DNA of 64,000 nt, from assembly GCA_964649825.1 (NCBI GenBank), contig CAZYQW010000147.1, positions 1 to 64,000 on the forward strand, in the 5' to 3' direction. Shown here piece by piece: positions 1-9,251 of the stretch. Source of the stretch: CAZYQW01 sp964649825. GTDB taxonomy: Bacteria; Planctomycetota; B15-G4; JADJEK01. The notes beneath the pieces are model-generated. The model saw nothing but the letters and a program-made list of their open reading frames with translations, searched no databases and had not been told where the DNA came from. The first letter of the stretch is position 1. Every line of letters begins with the position of its first letter. The translations under genes and the position numbers were made by a program.

Positions 1-659
1 CCGTGGGCTGGGGTAGCGGTGGGCGTGCACTCCAAGAGGGGAGAAAAAGACGAAGAGGGAGCATGCGTCGACGATGTTGGGGGTGGTTGCTGGTGCGGGA
101 CGCTTCGCTGGCGCTGGCCGGGGGGCGTTGGGTACGGCAGCCGTGGGGCGTTGATCACGGCGCGGGATCTGCGTCTCGGAACATGCTTGGAGGACGCCCC
201 CCCCGGCGAGTACGGGGGCAGTCCTCTGTGCTCGATGGTCTCGCTGCGCTCGCTCAACGGTCACGAGTCGCGGGCCGGCGCGCCCATGCGACACGTGTGT
301 TGCGGCGAGAACACGACACACACGTTGCGTCCGCTTCCGCGGCCCGCATCTTGAGCACGACGAGCGCCGCCTGCACGAGGTCGACCGGCGAGCCGACGAC
401 CCTCGCGCACCGGTGGAGGTCAACGGCCACGTAGACGCGCGACGAGTGGCGGGCGCATGTCGTGTCTCACGCTCTTTGGGACAGGTGTCTCAGCGCGGCG
501 CCTCGGAGACGTCGCGCGTGGGATTCGCATCGACTCCGGCGGGATGTGTCTGGTCGGAGAGACCCAATCGACGCCCGGTCCGGGGCCGAGCACCGACGAT
601 TTCTACACCAACCTCGACGCGGCCGAACCGCTGATGCCGCTGCTCGGATATGACGACGT
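1..659. other. No supported gene; window edge
   Basis: I see no reading frame here with convincing protein-like composition, a ribosome binding site and a plausible start. Several open frames run through it on both strands, as expected in GC-rich DNA, but their translations are rich in Arg, Gly and Ser and look like shadows. A plus-strand frame from about 457 contains a short acidic protein-like stretch (around 590-670). It might be a fragment of a lost gene, but I cannot name it. The stretch lies immediately beyond the point where the neighbouring VOC gene loses homology, so it may be a rearrangement scar. Confidence 0.4.
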
Positions 660-968
660 TCAACGGTGGGTCGGCGGCGACGCCCCGCTTCCTCTGGCGC
701 TGGTGCTCTTGGCGGATGTCGCGCACGGCGAAGCTGGTGAGGGGATGCCGGCCTCGCGTAGCGCGTTCTGGAACGTGCGCGCCGGCGCGAGTCCGATCGG
801 CTGGAGGAGGAGCTCGACGTCGTCGGGGCCGGCGGGCGAGACGACCGTGAGCCACCGTCCGCCGCTGGCCGGCACGTCCGTCTTTTTCACGAATCCGAGC
901 ACGCCGGTGTAGAACTCGAGGGCCTTGGCCTGATCCTCGACCATGACGCTCGTGATGAAGATCCTCAT
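660..968 (-). pseudogene. Frameshifted VOC (glyoxalase-like) family gene
   Basis: The first 76 or so codons read as a clear VOC/glyoxalase-fold protein: it opens MRIFITSVMVEDQAKALEFY and continues through LGFVKKTD and the strand WLTVVSP to NALREAGIP. Near 744-747 the frame is lost. The frame shifted by one base continues the family pattern (LTSFAVRDI, then a basic helix to KRGV), so one base missing from a C-run would explain the break. The usual C-terminal half, with its last metal-ligand strand (FxDTxGN), is not found in any frame. The start is supported by GAGGA six bases upstream, and the gene begins 2 bp after the stop of the secreted protein, so the two form an operon. This could be a real decayed gene or a sequencing/assembly indel followed by a rearrangement. 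Confidence 0.7.
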
Positions 969-970
969 GA

Positions 971-2275
971 TCAATCCTCGATCGGCGCGAAGAGCTGCGT
1001 GCGCCACTTCGAAGAGTCCGTCACCACGCCCGGATCGGTCCAGTAGAGCTCCCAGGCGCCGCCGCGCTTCTTCAGGCCTCGAGCGTCGAGATGCGCCTCC
1101 AGCGCACGGTGCGCGTCGGGGAGCTTCTCGTACGGACCCACGTGCCAGGCGACGACCGTCCGACCCGCCGGCAGCTCGCCGTTCTTGACGCGGCCCTTCT
1201 CGGCGACCGGCTTCGCGATCGGAAACCCGGCCTCGACGTCCAGCTCCTCGCCCGCCGTCGCGTGATAGCGCACGAACGGCATGCCCATGATTCTCGCGTC
1301 GACGGAGTTCAGGTGCCCCATGATCTCGGCATAGATGACCGCCAGCATCGCGCTCAGGTCCGCGGGCTTGCACTTCAGGCGGACGCTCGCGACCTTCTGC
1401 TCGTCCCGATCGACGATCTGATAGCCCTCCCGGCCGGCGGGCGCGGCACGCCTGGCGGCCTTCTCCTTGTGCTTCACGACGGCCTCGGGCGGCGCGAAGA
1501 CCGCGGCATCGAGCTTCGCGCCCGGCTCCACCTTCGAGCACTGGAACGTCACGGTCGTCGGCCCCATCTTCACGGCGCGGCGATGCGGGAAGAGGACGCC
1601 GTCGATGCGCCTCCAGTCCTCGAAGACGACCTGCGCCTCGACCTCGGCCGGGAGCCCCCACACGAGCTCGGCGCCCTCCGTCGTCGGCAAAGAGATGTCG
1701 ACGCGCGTCACGATCGCGCTCTCGGAGTCGACGTACCAGGTGTCCGCCTTGCCCTCCGCCGGTACCGCCCGCAGGACGACGTGCTCGCGATCTCCGAGCT
1801 TCCGCGTGCCCGCGAGCGAGAGATCGCGATAGAGGATGCTCGGCGAGGTGCCCGCAAGGAGCGCGCAATAACGGCGGATGGCCGTCGCCGCCGCGTCGCC
1901 GTGGACCCGCGGGCCGGCCGCAGGATCGATCTCCCAGACGAGGTCCGCGCTGACGCCCTGCTCCATCGTGCCGTTCTCGCCCATGTCACCCGTGTGCCGC
2001 GCCCGGCCGTCCGCGAAGATCTCGCGGAACTTCCCTTCGACGACGGTCTGGCCGTTCGCGACTCCCTCGATCGCGATGCCGTAGCTCCCTTCGAGCTGGA
2101 GCGAGGCCCAAGGCCGCGGGGGCTTGCCGCGGGCCGCCTCGATCCTCGCGACGAGGGCCGTCGCTTCGCCGCTCGGGCGGCCTTGGGCCGACGGCGGCGC
2201 GGACGAGAGAAAGAGCGGAAGGAGAGCCGCGAGCGCGCCTGAGCGCGGCGGCAGTCGAAACGTTCGAACGAACAT
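971..2275 (-). CDS. Secreted protein with C-terminal GyrI-like effector-binding domain
   Basis: 434 residues. It opens with a Sec-type signal peptide (MFVRTFRLPP, a hydrophobic Ala/Leu stretch, then SAQG). Residues about 25-270 form a beta-rich domain resembling periplasmic lipoprotein-sorting/LolA-like proteins (motifs WEIDPAAGPRVHG and WYVDSESAIVTRV). Residues about 290-434 match the GyrI-like/AraC effector-binding fold, recognisable from GREGYQIVDRDEQKVASVR, then GMPFVRYH, GRTVVAWHVGPYEKL and a final YWTDPG. That fold normally binds small hydrophobic ligands, and here it would be extracytoplasmic. The start at 2275 has GAGGA six bases upstream; an in-frame ATG seven codons earlier would give a poorer signal peptide. 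It is translationally close to the broken VOC gene. A role in ligand binding or sensing is inference. Confidence 0.75.
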   Translation of the reverse strand: MFVRTFRLPPRSGALAALLPLFLSSAPPSAQGRPSGEATALVARIEAARGKPPRPWASLQLEGSYGIAIEGVANGQTVVEGKFREIFADGRARHTGDMGENGTMEQGVSADLVWEIDPAAGPRVHGDAAATAIRRYCALLAGTSPSILYRDLSLAGTRKLGDREHVVLRAVPAEGKADTWYVDSESAIVTRVDISLPTTEGAELVWGLPAEVEAQVVFEDWRRIDGVLFPHRRAVKMGPTTVTFQCSKVEPGAKLDAAVFAPPEAVVKHKEKAARRAAPAGREGYQIVDRDEQKVASVRLKCKPADLSAMLAVIYAEIMGHLNSVDARIMGMPFVRYHATAGEELDVEAGFPIAKPVAEKGRVKNGELPAGRTVVAWHVGPYEKLPDAHRALEAHLDARGLKKRGGAWELYWTDPGVVTDSSKWRTQLFAPIED

Positions 2276-2422
2276 GGTGGTTCCTCGGACTTCCATCAGG
2301 CAGGGCCGGCCGCCCTCGTTCGGCGGCGTGCTATGATCCCGACCACCGGCATCCATCAGCACCCCTGCATCGAGCAGTAGGGATTCGGCCACGAAGCTCA
2401 TCGGCGCGCATGGGAATTCCGA

Positions 2423-3145
2423 GTGCCCACCCGCGAGAAACCCAGCCACGCCTTTCCCGAAACGCAGTGGTCGCGGATCCTCGCCGGCGCCCGCCCGGCG
2501 GATCTCGAAGCGCTCGCGCGCGCATACTGGCGGCCCATCCAGGCGTATCTCGCGGCTCGGCTGCGCCTCGACGCCGACGCTTCCGCCGAGCTCGCGCAGG
2601 AGGCGTTCGCCTGGATGCTCGAGACGCGCCTCGTCGAGCGCGCCGACCCGGCTCGCGGGCGCTTTCGCGGGCTCCTGAAGACGGCCCTCGCGCGCTTCGC
2701 CGTCGAGCATCTCGAGAAGGCGAACGCCCAGAAGCGCGGCGGCGGCCGCGTCCACGAGACGATCGACGCGGGGCGCGACCTCGTGGACCTTCGAAGTCCG
2801 CCGCCCGAGGAGGCCCTCGACGACGCTTGGCGCCGCGAGCTGATCGAGCGGGCGCGCGCGCTGCTCGAGGCCGAGCTCCAAGCGGGCGGCCGGCCGCGCT
2901 ACTGGCTCGTCTTCCGCGACTACTTCCTCGATGAAGAGAAGGAGGAGCTCGGTCACGCGGCGCTGGCGGCGCGCTACGGCGTCGCCAGATCCGACGTCTC
3001 GAACTGGCTTGACCACGCCAAGCGCCGCTTCCGCGAGATCCTGCACGGCCTCGTCGTCGAGACCGTGGGGTCCGAGCCCGAGCTGCGCGAGGAGCTCGAG
3101 TGGCTCTTCGGCGCGCCGCGGGCGAAGGGCGCCGCGAAGAGCTGA
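2423..3145 (+). CDS. ECF-type sigma factor of the kinase-linked planctomycete type
   Basis: 240 residues from a GTG start. The N-terminal half has sigma region 2 features (ETQWSRIL, then ALARAYWRPIQAYLAAR, AQEAFAWMLE and RGRFRGLLKTALARFAVEH). The C-terminal half has a helix-turn-helix (LAARYGVARSDVSNWLDHAK) as in region 4. The opening pattern, in which a conserved FPETxWS precedes a Trp/Tyr helix, is typical of planctomycete ECF sigma factors encoded beside Ser/Thr kinases. The kinase gene begins 5 bp downstream, so the two are almost certainly co-transcribed. No anti-sigma factor is encoded beside it; family knowledge suggests that the kinase controls the sigma factor, which is inference here. 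Confidence 0.88.
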   Translation: MPTREKPSHAFPETQWSRILAGARPADLEALARAYWRPIQAYLAARLRLDADASAELAQEAFAWMLETRLVERADPARGRFRGLLKTALARFAVEHLEKANAQKRGGGRVHETIDAGRDLVDLRSPPPEEALDDAWRRELIERARALLEAELQAGGRPRYWLVFRDYFLDEEKEELGHAALAARYGVARSDVSNWLDHAKRRFREILHGLVVETVGSEPELREELEWLFGAPRAKGAAKS

Positions 3146-3150
3146 AGCCA

Positions 3151-5361
3151 ATGGACGACCGTCTTCCCGACCACGCCTTCCGGAAGCTCCTCGCGCTCGC
3201 CGCGGCCGGCGACGGCGAGGACCGCGGCCCGGGAGATGTCCCGCCGCGCTACGCGATCGTCCGCGAGCTCGGCCGCGGGGGGATGGGCGTCGTCTTCGAG
3301 GCCTTCGACCGCCGGCTCGGCCGGCATTGCGCCTTGAAGGCGATGCACGCGACGGGAGCCGCCGGCGACGAGCTGCGCCGTCGCTTCGCGCGCGAGGCAC
3401 AGGCCGCGGCGCGCCTCTCCCACCCGCACGTCGCCGCGATCTACGACGCGACTCCCGACTACATCGCCATGCAGCTCGTCGCGGGCGTGCCGATCGACTC
3501 GGTCGACCGCTGCGATCGCCGGCTCGTCGTCGAGCTCATGCGCGACGCTGCGCGCGCCGTGCACTACGCCCACGAGCAGGGGATCGTGCACCGCGATCTC
3601 AAGCCGTCGAACCTGCTCGTCGAGGAACGGCACGTCTTCGTCGTCGACTTCGGTCTCGCGAAGGATCTGACGCTCGGCGCGTCGCATTCGCTCACGGGAG
3701 CGATCGTTGGCACGCCGGCCTTCATGCCGCCCGAGCAGGCGCGCGGCCTGAGCGACGCGATCGACGCGCGCAGCGACGTCTACGCGCTCGGCGCGACGCT
3801 CTACGCCTGTCTCTCCGGTCGCCCGCCGTTCGAAGACCCGGTGCTGCCCGAGCTCCTGCGCCGCATCGCCGAGGATGAGCCGCGCTCGCCCGCGGTCGAC
3901 CGCGACCTCGATCTCGTGATCCTGAAGTGCCTCGAGAAGGACCCGGCGCGGCGCTATCCAACCGCGGCGGCGCTCGCCGACGATCTCGAACGCTGGCTCG
4001 AAGGCGTCCCAGTGCGGGCGCGGCGCCCTTCGCCCGGCTACCGGCTGCGGAAGCTCCTCGAGCGCAAGAAGCTGCTCCTGAAGGCCGCCGGCCTCGCGGC
4101 GCTCGCCGCCGGCGTCGCGACCGCGCTCGTGCTCGTGCCGATCGCGCTGCGCGAGAGCGCGGCGCGCGAGGCCGCGGACGGCGCCCTCGATCTCTCGGTG
4201 CGCTCGGCGGCGATCCTGCGGGACGCCGCCGTCTTCTCGCGCCTTGGAGACGTCGTCTCGGCCCGGCAGGTGCTGGACGAAGGCATCGCGTCGACGCGCG
4301 TGTTCCTCGACCGGCACGAGGTGCCCCGAGGCCGCTATCTACTCAGCCGGCTCCTTCGCGCGCGCGGCCACGCCGACCTCGCTCTCGCCGAGCTCGAGCG
4401 GGCGATCTCCGAGGAGCCGGGCTTCGCCGAGGCCCGCTTCGAGCGCGGGCTGGCGATCGCCGCGCGCGCGGCGCCCTCGGACGCGGAGCGCGCCCGGGCG
4501 ATCGCCGACCTCGAGTGCGCGCTCGTCGCAAGCTCGGCGCTCACGGGCGTCGAGAGGCTCCACGCGCGGGGCGTCCTCCACTACCTCTCGGGTGAATTGA
4601 ACGAAGCGATGGCGCTGCAGAACGAGGTGCTCGCCTACGACGTCACGCACGTCGCCGCCCGCGCGGCTCTCGCGAAGGTCGCGCTCGCGCTCGGCGAGGA
4701 CGACCTCGCGCGCCACTACGTCGTGAGCGCGGTGGACATGCAGCAGGGCTTCGGGCCGGTCTACGTGGCGCGCGAGCGGCGCCTCCTGCCCGCGGCGATC
4801 CTCGGGCTCGACGCCGCGCTCGTCGACTTCGGCCGGGAGCTCGCCGATGAGCCGGACAACGCGATGCTCCTGGCGCACCGCGGCCTCGTCCATTTGCGCC
4901 GCGCCTTGCGGCTCGACGCCGAGAACGCGCGCGACGTGGCGGTCGCCGCCGTGCAGTCGGCGATCGAGGACCACGACGCGACGCTCCTCATCCATTCGGA
5001 GCTCGCCGGCGCGTTCAACAACCGTGCCGTCTGCTGGATGCAGGCCGAGCGCCTCTTCGCGGCGGGCGGCGACGCCGCGGCGGCGGCCGACGCCCGGGTC
5101 CACGTCGAATCCGACCTCGCAGCCGCCGTGGCCCATGACCCCCGCCTTCCCGAGGCGCCCTTCAACGCCGCGATCTTCGCGCTGCGCAGCGTCGACCTCT
5201 ACCGGAAGCTCGGCCGCGCCGCGGCGGCCGCCCGCCGGATCGACGCCGCCTGCGCGGCCCTGCAACGCGCGCTCGAGCTCGCGCCCGCCGATTGGGCGCA
5301 CCTGCGCGCCTGCCGCGCGAAGCTCGCGCAGGCCGAGGCGATGCGGGACGGCGGTGGTTGA
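3151..5361 (+). CDS. Transmembrane Ser/Thr protein kinase with C-terminal TPR repeats
   Basis: 736 residues, a Hanks-type kinase. The glycine loop GRGGMGVVFEAF (about residues 38-49), the ATP-binding Lys63 in ALKAM, the catalytic loop HRDLKPSN (H147, D149), the DFGLAKD motif (D166) and an activation segment ending GTPAFMPPEQA are all intact, so it should be active. A single hydrophobic helix at about 307-333, flanked by Lys/Arg, places residues 335-736 outside the cytoplasm. That region is a series of TPR-like helices (for example AERLFAAGGDAAAAADAR and APFNAAIFALRS). The start is chosen at MDDRLPD because it lies 5 bp after the sigma factor stop. The pair is a likely signalling unit: an extracytoplasmic TPR sensor, a kinase and the sigma factor as output. 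Confidence 0.92.
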   Translation: MDDRLPDHAFRKLLALAAAGDGEDRGPGDVPPRYAIVRELGRGGMGVVFEAFDRRLGRHCALKAMHATGAAGDELRRRFAREAQAAARLSHPHVAAIYDATPDYIAMQLVAGVPIDSVDRCDRRLVVELMRDAARAVHYAHEQGIVHRDLKPSNLLVEERHVFVVDFGLAKDLTLGASHSLTGAIVGTPAFMPPEQARGLSDAIDARSDVYALGATLYACLSGRPPFEDPVLPELLRRIAEDEPRSPAVDRDLDLVILKCLEKDPARRYPTAAALADDLERWLEGVPVRARRPSPGYRLRKLLERKKLLLKAAGLAALAAGVATALVLVPIALRESAAREAADGALDLSVRSAAILRDAAVFSRLGDVVSARQVLDEGIASTRVFLDRHEVPRGRYLLSRLLRARGHADLALAELERAISEEPGFAEARFERGLAIAARAAPSDAERARAIADLECALVASSALTGVERLHARGVLHYLSGELNEAMALQNEVLAYDVTHVAARAALAKVALALGEDDLARHYVVSAVDMQQGFGPVYVARERRLLPAAILGLDAALVDFGRELADEPDNAMLLAHRGLVHLRRALRLDAENARDVAVAAVQSAIEDHDATLLIHSELAGAFNNRAVCWMQAERLFAAGGDAAAAADARVHVESDLAAAVAHDPRLPEAPFNAAIFALRSVDLYRKLGRAAAAARRIDAACAALQRALELAPADWAHLRACRAKLAQAEAMRDGGG

Positions 5362-5364
5362 AAG

Positions 5365-5850
5365 GGCTCGGCGCCGAACACGCGCGACGCGCTCTTCACG
5401 AACGCATGCGGAGGCAGCAGCGTGCTCGGCAGACCCGCGAGAATCGGCTCGACCCCGACGTCCGGCTCATCCTGGATCGCGCCTTCGAGCTCCTCGACCC
5501 AAACGTTACGTCCGCGACGCCATCGCCGGCTACCGCTCGACGACGTCATCGACGGAATCGCGGCCTTCGAGGGGGAAGCGCGATGGCGTCGATGCGCGCT
5601 ACCGGCTCGGAATCGTGAAGAACGTCCATCACGCCCACGACTCCGATGGCGTCACCGACGCCTTGATCCGCGCGCGTATCGCGGCTCGCGACGTGCTCCT
5701 CGAGCGATTGGTGCGCGAACGCGACGTGATCCTCGAGCACGAACTCGACGTCGCCTTGACCCTTGACCCGGGAGGCGGGGCGGGGCGGGCTCCAGAGACC
5801 TCGCGCGGGCCGGTGCTTCGCCGGGGGCTGGAGGAAATCACGTTTTCCGA
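5365..5850 (+). pseudogene. Decayed gene with at least two frameshifts, family unknown
   Basis: Protein-like sequence jumps between the three plus-strand frames. The first segment contains RRALHERMRRQQRARQTRE followed by LDPDVRLILDRAFELLD. A second frame contributes YVRDAIAGYR, a third LDDVIDGIAAFEG, and the second resumes with RDGVDARYRLGIVKNVHHA and a long amphipathic helix around LLERLVRERDVI. Joined in order, they read as one continuous helical domain, so this is a broken gene and not a set of overlapping ones. I do not recognise the family with confidence; the charged helices would fit a mobile-element or replication-associated protein, which is inference. There is no start codon with a ribosome binding site and no intact frame. 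Confidence 0.55.
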
Positions 5851-5916
5851 GTGACGCGACCTTCGCGTCCTGCACCTTCCGGACCGCAACCGTTCGCCAG
5901 CCTCCGGAGGGTCCAC

Positions 5917-8109
5917 ATGCACCTCGCACGCCTCGCGTCTTTCGCTCTGCTCGCCGCCGCGGCGGCGACGGCGGCGGTGCTGTCCGCCACGACCGGCGAC
6001 GCGGACGGGATTCGCTCTTCCGAGCCGGCCGACGGCGGCGCAAAGACGGCGATTTCCCGCGCGGAGCCTCCTGTCGTGTTGCCGCGAGCCGTGTCCCTCC
6101 CGAGCGGCACGCGTCTCGTGTTGGTCGATCCGGACGGGACTGCGATCGAGGGCGTGCGGTGCGTCGGCATCGATCGAGACGGCGCTCTCGTCGCGGCCGA
6201 GAGCGACGCCGGCGGACGAATCGAAGGGATCGCGCCCGGAGAGTGGCTGTTGCTCGTGGACGGGACGGGCCTCTGCGGCGCCTGGGATGTGCGGCGGCTC
6301 GACCCCGCCAGCGAGTCCGTGATGCGGCTCGCCCGGACGTCGACCGTCGAGCTCGCCTTCGTCGCGAATCGACCGATCGCGGAGCTCGGAGAGATCCTTG
6401 TCTCGCTCGTGCGCGAGGATGACGACGCCTCGGGTCGCCAGTCTCGCCTCGCCGTCGGGAGGCTCCGGCGCCTCCACGATCTACACGAAGCCGCGCCCGC
6501 GCTGGCGACCGCCCTCGGCGCGTCGGCCGAGGAGAGCGACGCGCTCGCGCGCGGGCGACTGCCGGACGCGGCGCGCCTTCGGGCACTGAGCGTTGAGGAT
6601 CGCGCGGCGGTGTTCGGGATCTTCCGTGCGCTCGGGGCGGGAGAGGCGCGCTATGGAGACGCGGATCTTCCGCTCCACGTCCGCCGGCCATATCCGCGGA
6701 TGGAGGCGCCGATGCGCGCCGTCTCCGCCGATGGGACGATCCGGTTCCGAGTCGCCGGCAACGAGGACGTGTTCTGGCGCCTGCACAGTCCGCACCGCGC
6801 GTACATGAACCCGCCTCGCGGCGGTGACGTCCTGAACGACCGGTCGCCGCAGCCGGGGCGCCTGGTCGCGGACGTCCGGTCCGGGACGTTCCGGCTGGCG
6901 ATCGGCGAGATCACGCGGTTCGAGGTGCCGATCCTCGCGAACGGCTCCGTCGCGGGGCAGTTGCCGGTCGGCACCCCCGGCCGCCGGTCGGACGTCGTCC
7001 TGACCCACTTCGACGAGCCCGCGCTCGGCGCTCGGCACGACGTCGTCGACCTCGGCGTCGCGCGACCCGGCGCGGACGGCGCGTTCCGCTTCGACAACGT
7101 CCTCCCCGGGAGGACACGCGTCACCGCGCGCTGGGAGGAAGCGAGCCGGGCGCTGAACGTCGTCGTTCGCGACTTCGTTCTCGCCGAGGGCCAGTCCCTC
7201 GATCTCGGGGTCCTGCGTGCGGCCGGAGCGACCCTCGACGTTGACATCGCACTCGTGCGGGTCGACGGCACGCCCGCGGACGTCGATCGGTCGGCCGTCG
7301 AGCGCACGCCGGTGCGGTGCGCGCTCGTCCGCCGAGACGCCGTCGACGGCTCGACGCCGCTGGCGCACTGGATCGACACGACGCTCGGGACGACGGTGCG
7401 CGTGACCGGCCTCGCTCCCGGCGAGTGGGCAGCCCACTCCTTCCCCGGCCTCGGAGGGGATCCCGCGATGCTCGGGATCGATCCGCCGTCCGCTCTTCCC
7501 GTCGCGCGGATTCCCGCCGACGTGCGCATCGTCGTTCCGTGGGTCGTCGCGACGTCGACCGGAGCCGGCCGGATGCGCATCGAGCTGGTGACGTCGATGT
7601 CGGAGGCGGGCGCCGAGTACCTGATCCACCTCGCGGAGGCCGGCGGCGCGTCGGAGTGGCGCGGCACCGCCGGGGTCGCCGCGGACGGGCGCATCGAGCT
7701 CGAGTCCCGGGAGATCGTGCTGGCGGACGGTACGTACACGCTCCGCGTCGTCCCGTCGCCCTCGACCGGAAACGACGCGTGCTGCTACCACTTCCGGTCG
7801 GGCATCGTCGTTCGCGACGGACGCGATGTCGACCTCCACGGGCGGCTCGAGAACGGCTGCACGGTCACGGGGCGACTCGGCGACGACGACGCCGGCCGCG
7901 CGCGGACGCTCGCGTTCGAGGTCGAATCCTGGACGACGGCCCGCGGCCGACCGGACGGCGACTACGTGGCGAGGATCGACGGAACCGGTCGGTTCGAGGT
8001 CCGCGGAGTCCCGCTCGGCGCCCGCCTGCGGGAGCTGTTCAGCGGACTCACCGTCGAGGTCGACCAGGCGAACGTCGTGGTCGACGTCCCTGCCCGCGAA
8101 ATTCGATGA
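5917..8109 (+). CDS. Large secreted protein with carboxypeptidase regulatory-like segments
   Basis: 730 residues. The start is fixed by GGAGG six bases before the ATG and by a good signal peptide (MHLARLASFALLAAAAATAA). After it come repeated beta-rich segments of the carboxypeptidase regulatory/cna-B-like kind (VLVDPDGTAIEGVRCVGI with GGRIEGIAPGEWLLLVDG; FRFDNVLPGRTRVTARW; VTGLAPGEWAAHSFPGLGG). These modules usually build extracellular stalks or ligand-binding surfaces and carry no catalytic residues. A similar but shorter protein is encoded at 39998-41041. The next gene follows 65 bp downstream and is also secreted, so they may be co-expressed. No enzymatic domain was recognised and the specific function is unknown. 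Confidence 0.75.
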   Translation: MHLARLASFALLAAAAATAAVLSATTGDADGIRSSEPADGGAKTAISRAEPPVVLPRAVSLPSGTRLVLVDPDGTAIEGVRCVGIDRDGALVAAESDAGGRIEGIAPGEWLLLVDGTGLCGAWDVRRLDPASESVMRLARTSTVELAFVANRPIAELGEILVSLVREDDDASGRQSRLAVGRLRRLHDLHEAAPALATALGASAEESDALARGRLPDAARLRALSVEDRAAVFGIFRALGAGEARYGDADLPLHVRRPYPRMEAPMRAVSADGTIRFRVAGNEDVFWRLHSPHRAYMNPPRGGDVLNDRSPQPGRLVADVRSGTFRLAIGEITRFEVPILANGSVAGQLPVGTPGRRSDVVLTHFDEPALGARHDVVDLGVARPGADGAFRFDNVLPGRTRVTARWEEASRALNVVVRDFVLAEGQSLDLGVLRAAGATLDVDIALVRVDGTPADVDRSAVERTPVRCALVRRDAVDGSTPLAHWIDTTLGTTVRVTGLAPGEWAAHSFPGLGGDPAMLGIDPPSALPVARIPADVRIVVPWVVATSTGAGRMRIELVTSMSEAGAEYLIHLAEAGGASEWRGTAGVAADGRIELESREIVLADGTYTLRVVPSPSTGNDACCYHFRSGIVVRDGRDVDLHGRLENGCTVTGRLGDDDAGRARTLAFEVESWTTARGRPDGDYVARIDGTGRFEVRGVPLGARLRELFSGLTVEVDQANVVVDVPAREIR

Positions 8110-8174
8110 CGCGGCGATGCCGCAACGGTCCGGACGCCCCGTTTCCGTGCGTCCGCTGAACGAGGAGAATCACG

Positions 8175-9137
8175 ATGTCTCACTCCTTTCCATCCCCCAC
8201 GTTGATGCGATGGACCCTGGCGCTCTGCGCCGCGGTCGGAGTCGCGGCCGACGCCGCGCGCGGCGACGACGACGACCACAGCTGCTCGTACGCCAACGTC
8301 TTCGCCGACCACAACAACCAGGAGGAGATCACGGTCACCGCGACCGGCGGCTGGTCGAAGCTCCCGGGGTCGACGTCGCAGGCGTGGCAGGTGGACTCGG
8401 ACACGCACGCCCTGGAGGAGTCCGCGGTCACGATCACGCTTCCGATCCTCGGAGACATCACGATCTCCGACGAGGACGACTACTGCGGGAAGCACTCGTT
8501 CGCCTACTACATCGATCCGCACGTCTCCTGGGTTTGTATGCACCTGACCGAGTACTGCCTGACGATGACGGGGATCTCCGAGGGCGCGAGTCGGTCCTCG
8601 GCGCGGTCCGAGTACTGGACCTACACGAAGACCGTGTCGGTCGACGAAGGCCAGACCACCACGACGCTGGGCACGGTCGCGAGCAACAACCTCGGGATCA
8701 ACGGATATTGCGAGGCGAGCACACACCAGGACTCGGTGTCGATCCCGATTCCCGGTCACGGCCAGCTCGAGCTCAGCACGACGGCGAACTCGAGCGTCGA
8801 GGGCTCGATCCGGATCCAGACGCAGTACGACGCCGGAGGGAACAACGACCAGGCGGTCGAGATCGCGGCGGAGTCGAACGCGGACGAGCCGACCGACAGC
8901 GACTCGGGCGCGGTCGCCTTCGTGCTCAGCAAGACCGACGCGCCCAACTGGTTCATCACCGTGGAGAGCTCGCTCGAGTTCAGCGGCGACGCCGACGGAC
9001 TGCAGATCCCATCGGTGCCGCTCTTGAACGACGGGATTCGGTTCCCCGCGCGCGCCAACGCCGAGATGATGATCCTCGCGCAGGGTGGGGTCGTGCTGGG
9101 CGAGATCACGCAGACGACCCAGCAGGGTCCGCAGTAA
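8175..9137 (+). CDS. Secreted hypothetical protein
   Basis: 320 residues with GAGGAG seven bases before the ATG. A signal peptide is followed by an Asp-rich cleavage region (AARGDDDDHSCSYANVF). The mature protein is beta-rich, Thr/Ser-rich and acidic, with isolated Cys residues (HSCSY, DYCGKHS, WVCMH, EYCLTMTG, NGYCEAS) that could form disulfides. I recognise no domain. Composition and position after another secreted protein suggest a surface or periplasmic structural protein. The reading frame is clean up to its stop, and the mobile-element remnant begins about 30 bp later. Confidence 0.7.
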   Translation: MSHSFPSPTLMRWTLALCAAVGVAADAARGDDDDHSCSYANVFADHNNQEEITVTATGGWSKLPGSTSQAWQVDSDTHALEESAVTITLPILGDITISDEDDYCGKHSFAYYIDPHVSWVCMHLTEYCLTMTGISEGASRSSARSEYWTYTKTVSVDEGQTTTTLGTVASNNLGINGYCEASTHQDSVSIPIPGHGQLELSTTANSSVEGSIRIQTQYDAGGNNDQAVEIAAESNADEPTDSDSGAVAFVLSKTDAPNWFITVESSLEFSGDADGLQIPSVPLLNDGIRFPARANAEMMILAQGGVVLGEITQTTQQGPQ

Positions 9138-9167
9138 CGACCGACTCGGTTCTTTCGTAAGCCTCCG

Positions 9168-9188
9168 GTGCGCCAGCGAAGCTGGCGC
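9168..9188 (+). repeat. Perfect 8-bp stem hairpin, possible group II intron 5' end
   Basis: GCGCCAGC, a GAA loop and GCTGGCGC form a perfect stem. The sequence begins GTGCG, the usual first bases of bacterial group II introns, and it lies about 170 bp upstream of a reverse transcriptase fragment of that class. It could therefore be the remaining 5' end of the intron RNA. It is also 30 bp after the stop of the secreted protein gene and could act as a terminator, but no T-run follows. Confidence 0.4.
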
Positions 9189-9251
9189 CTTCCTGTCAGA
9201 TGAAAGGAGCCGACCGTGTAAGGGCCCGCGCTAGAATAACGTCGCATCTCG

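Noticed and set aside
457..912. A plus-strand coding gene at the left end.
   Set aside because: It overlaps the VOC remnant, has no ribosome binding site and matches no family I recognise.
2276..3400. A long minus-strand open frame extending the secreted GyrI-like protein upstream across the sigma factor.
   Set aside because: It is an antisense shadow of the sigma factor and kinase; the signal peptide and ribosome binding site fix the start at 2275.
9168..9188. A simple rho-independent terminator.
   Set aside because: The stem is strong but no T-run follows; the GTGCG start and nearby intron RT fragment make an intron end at least as likely.
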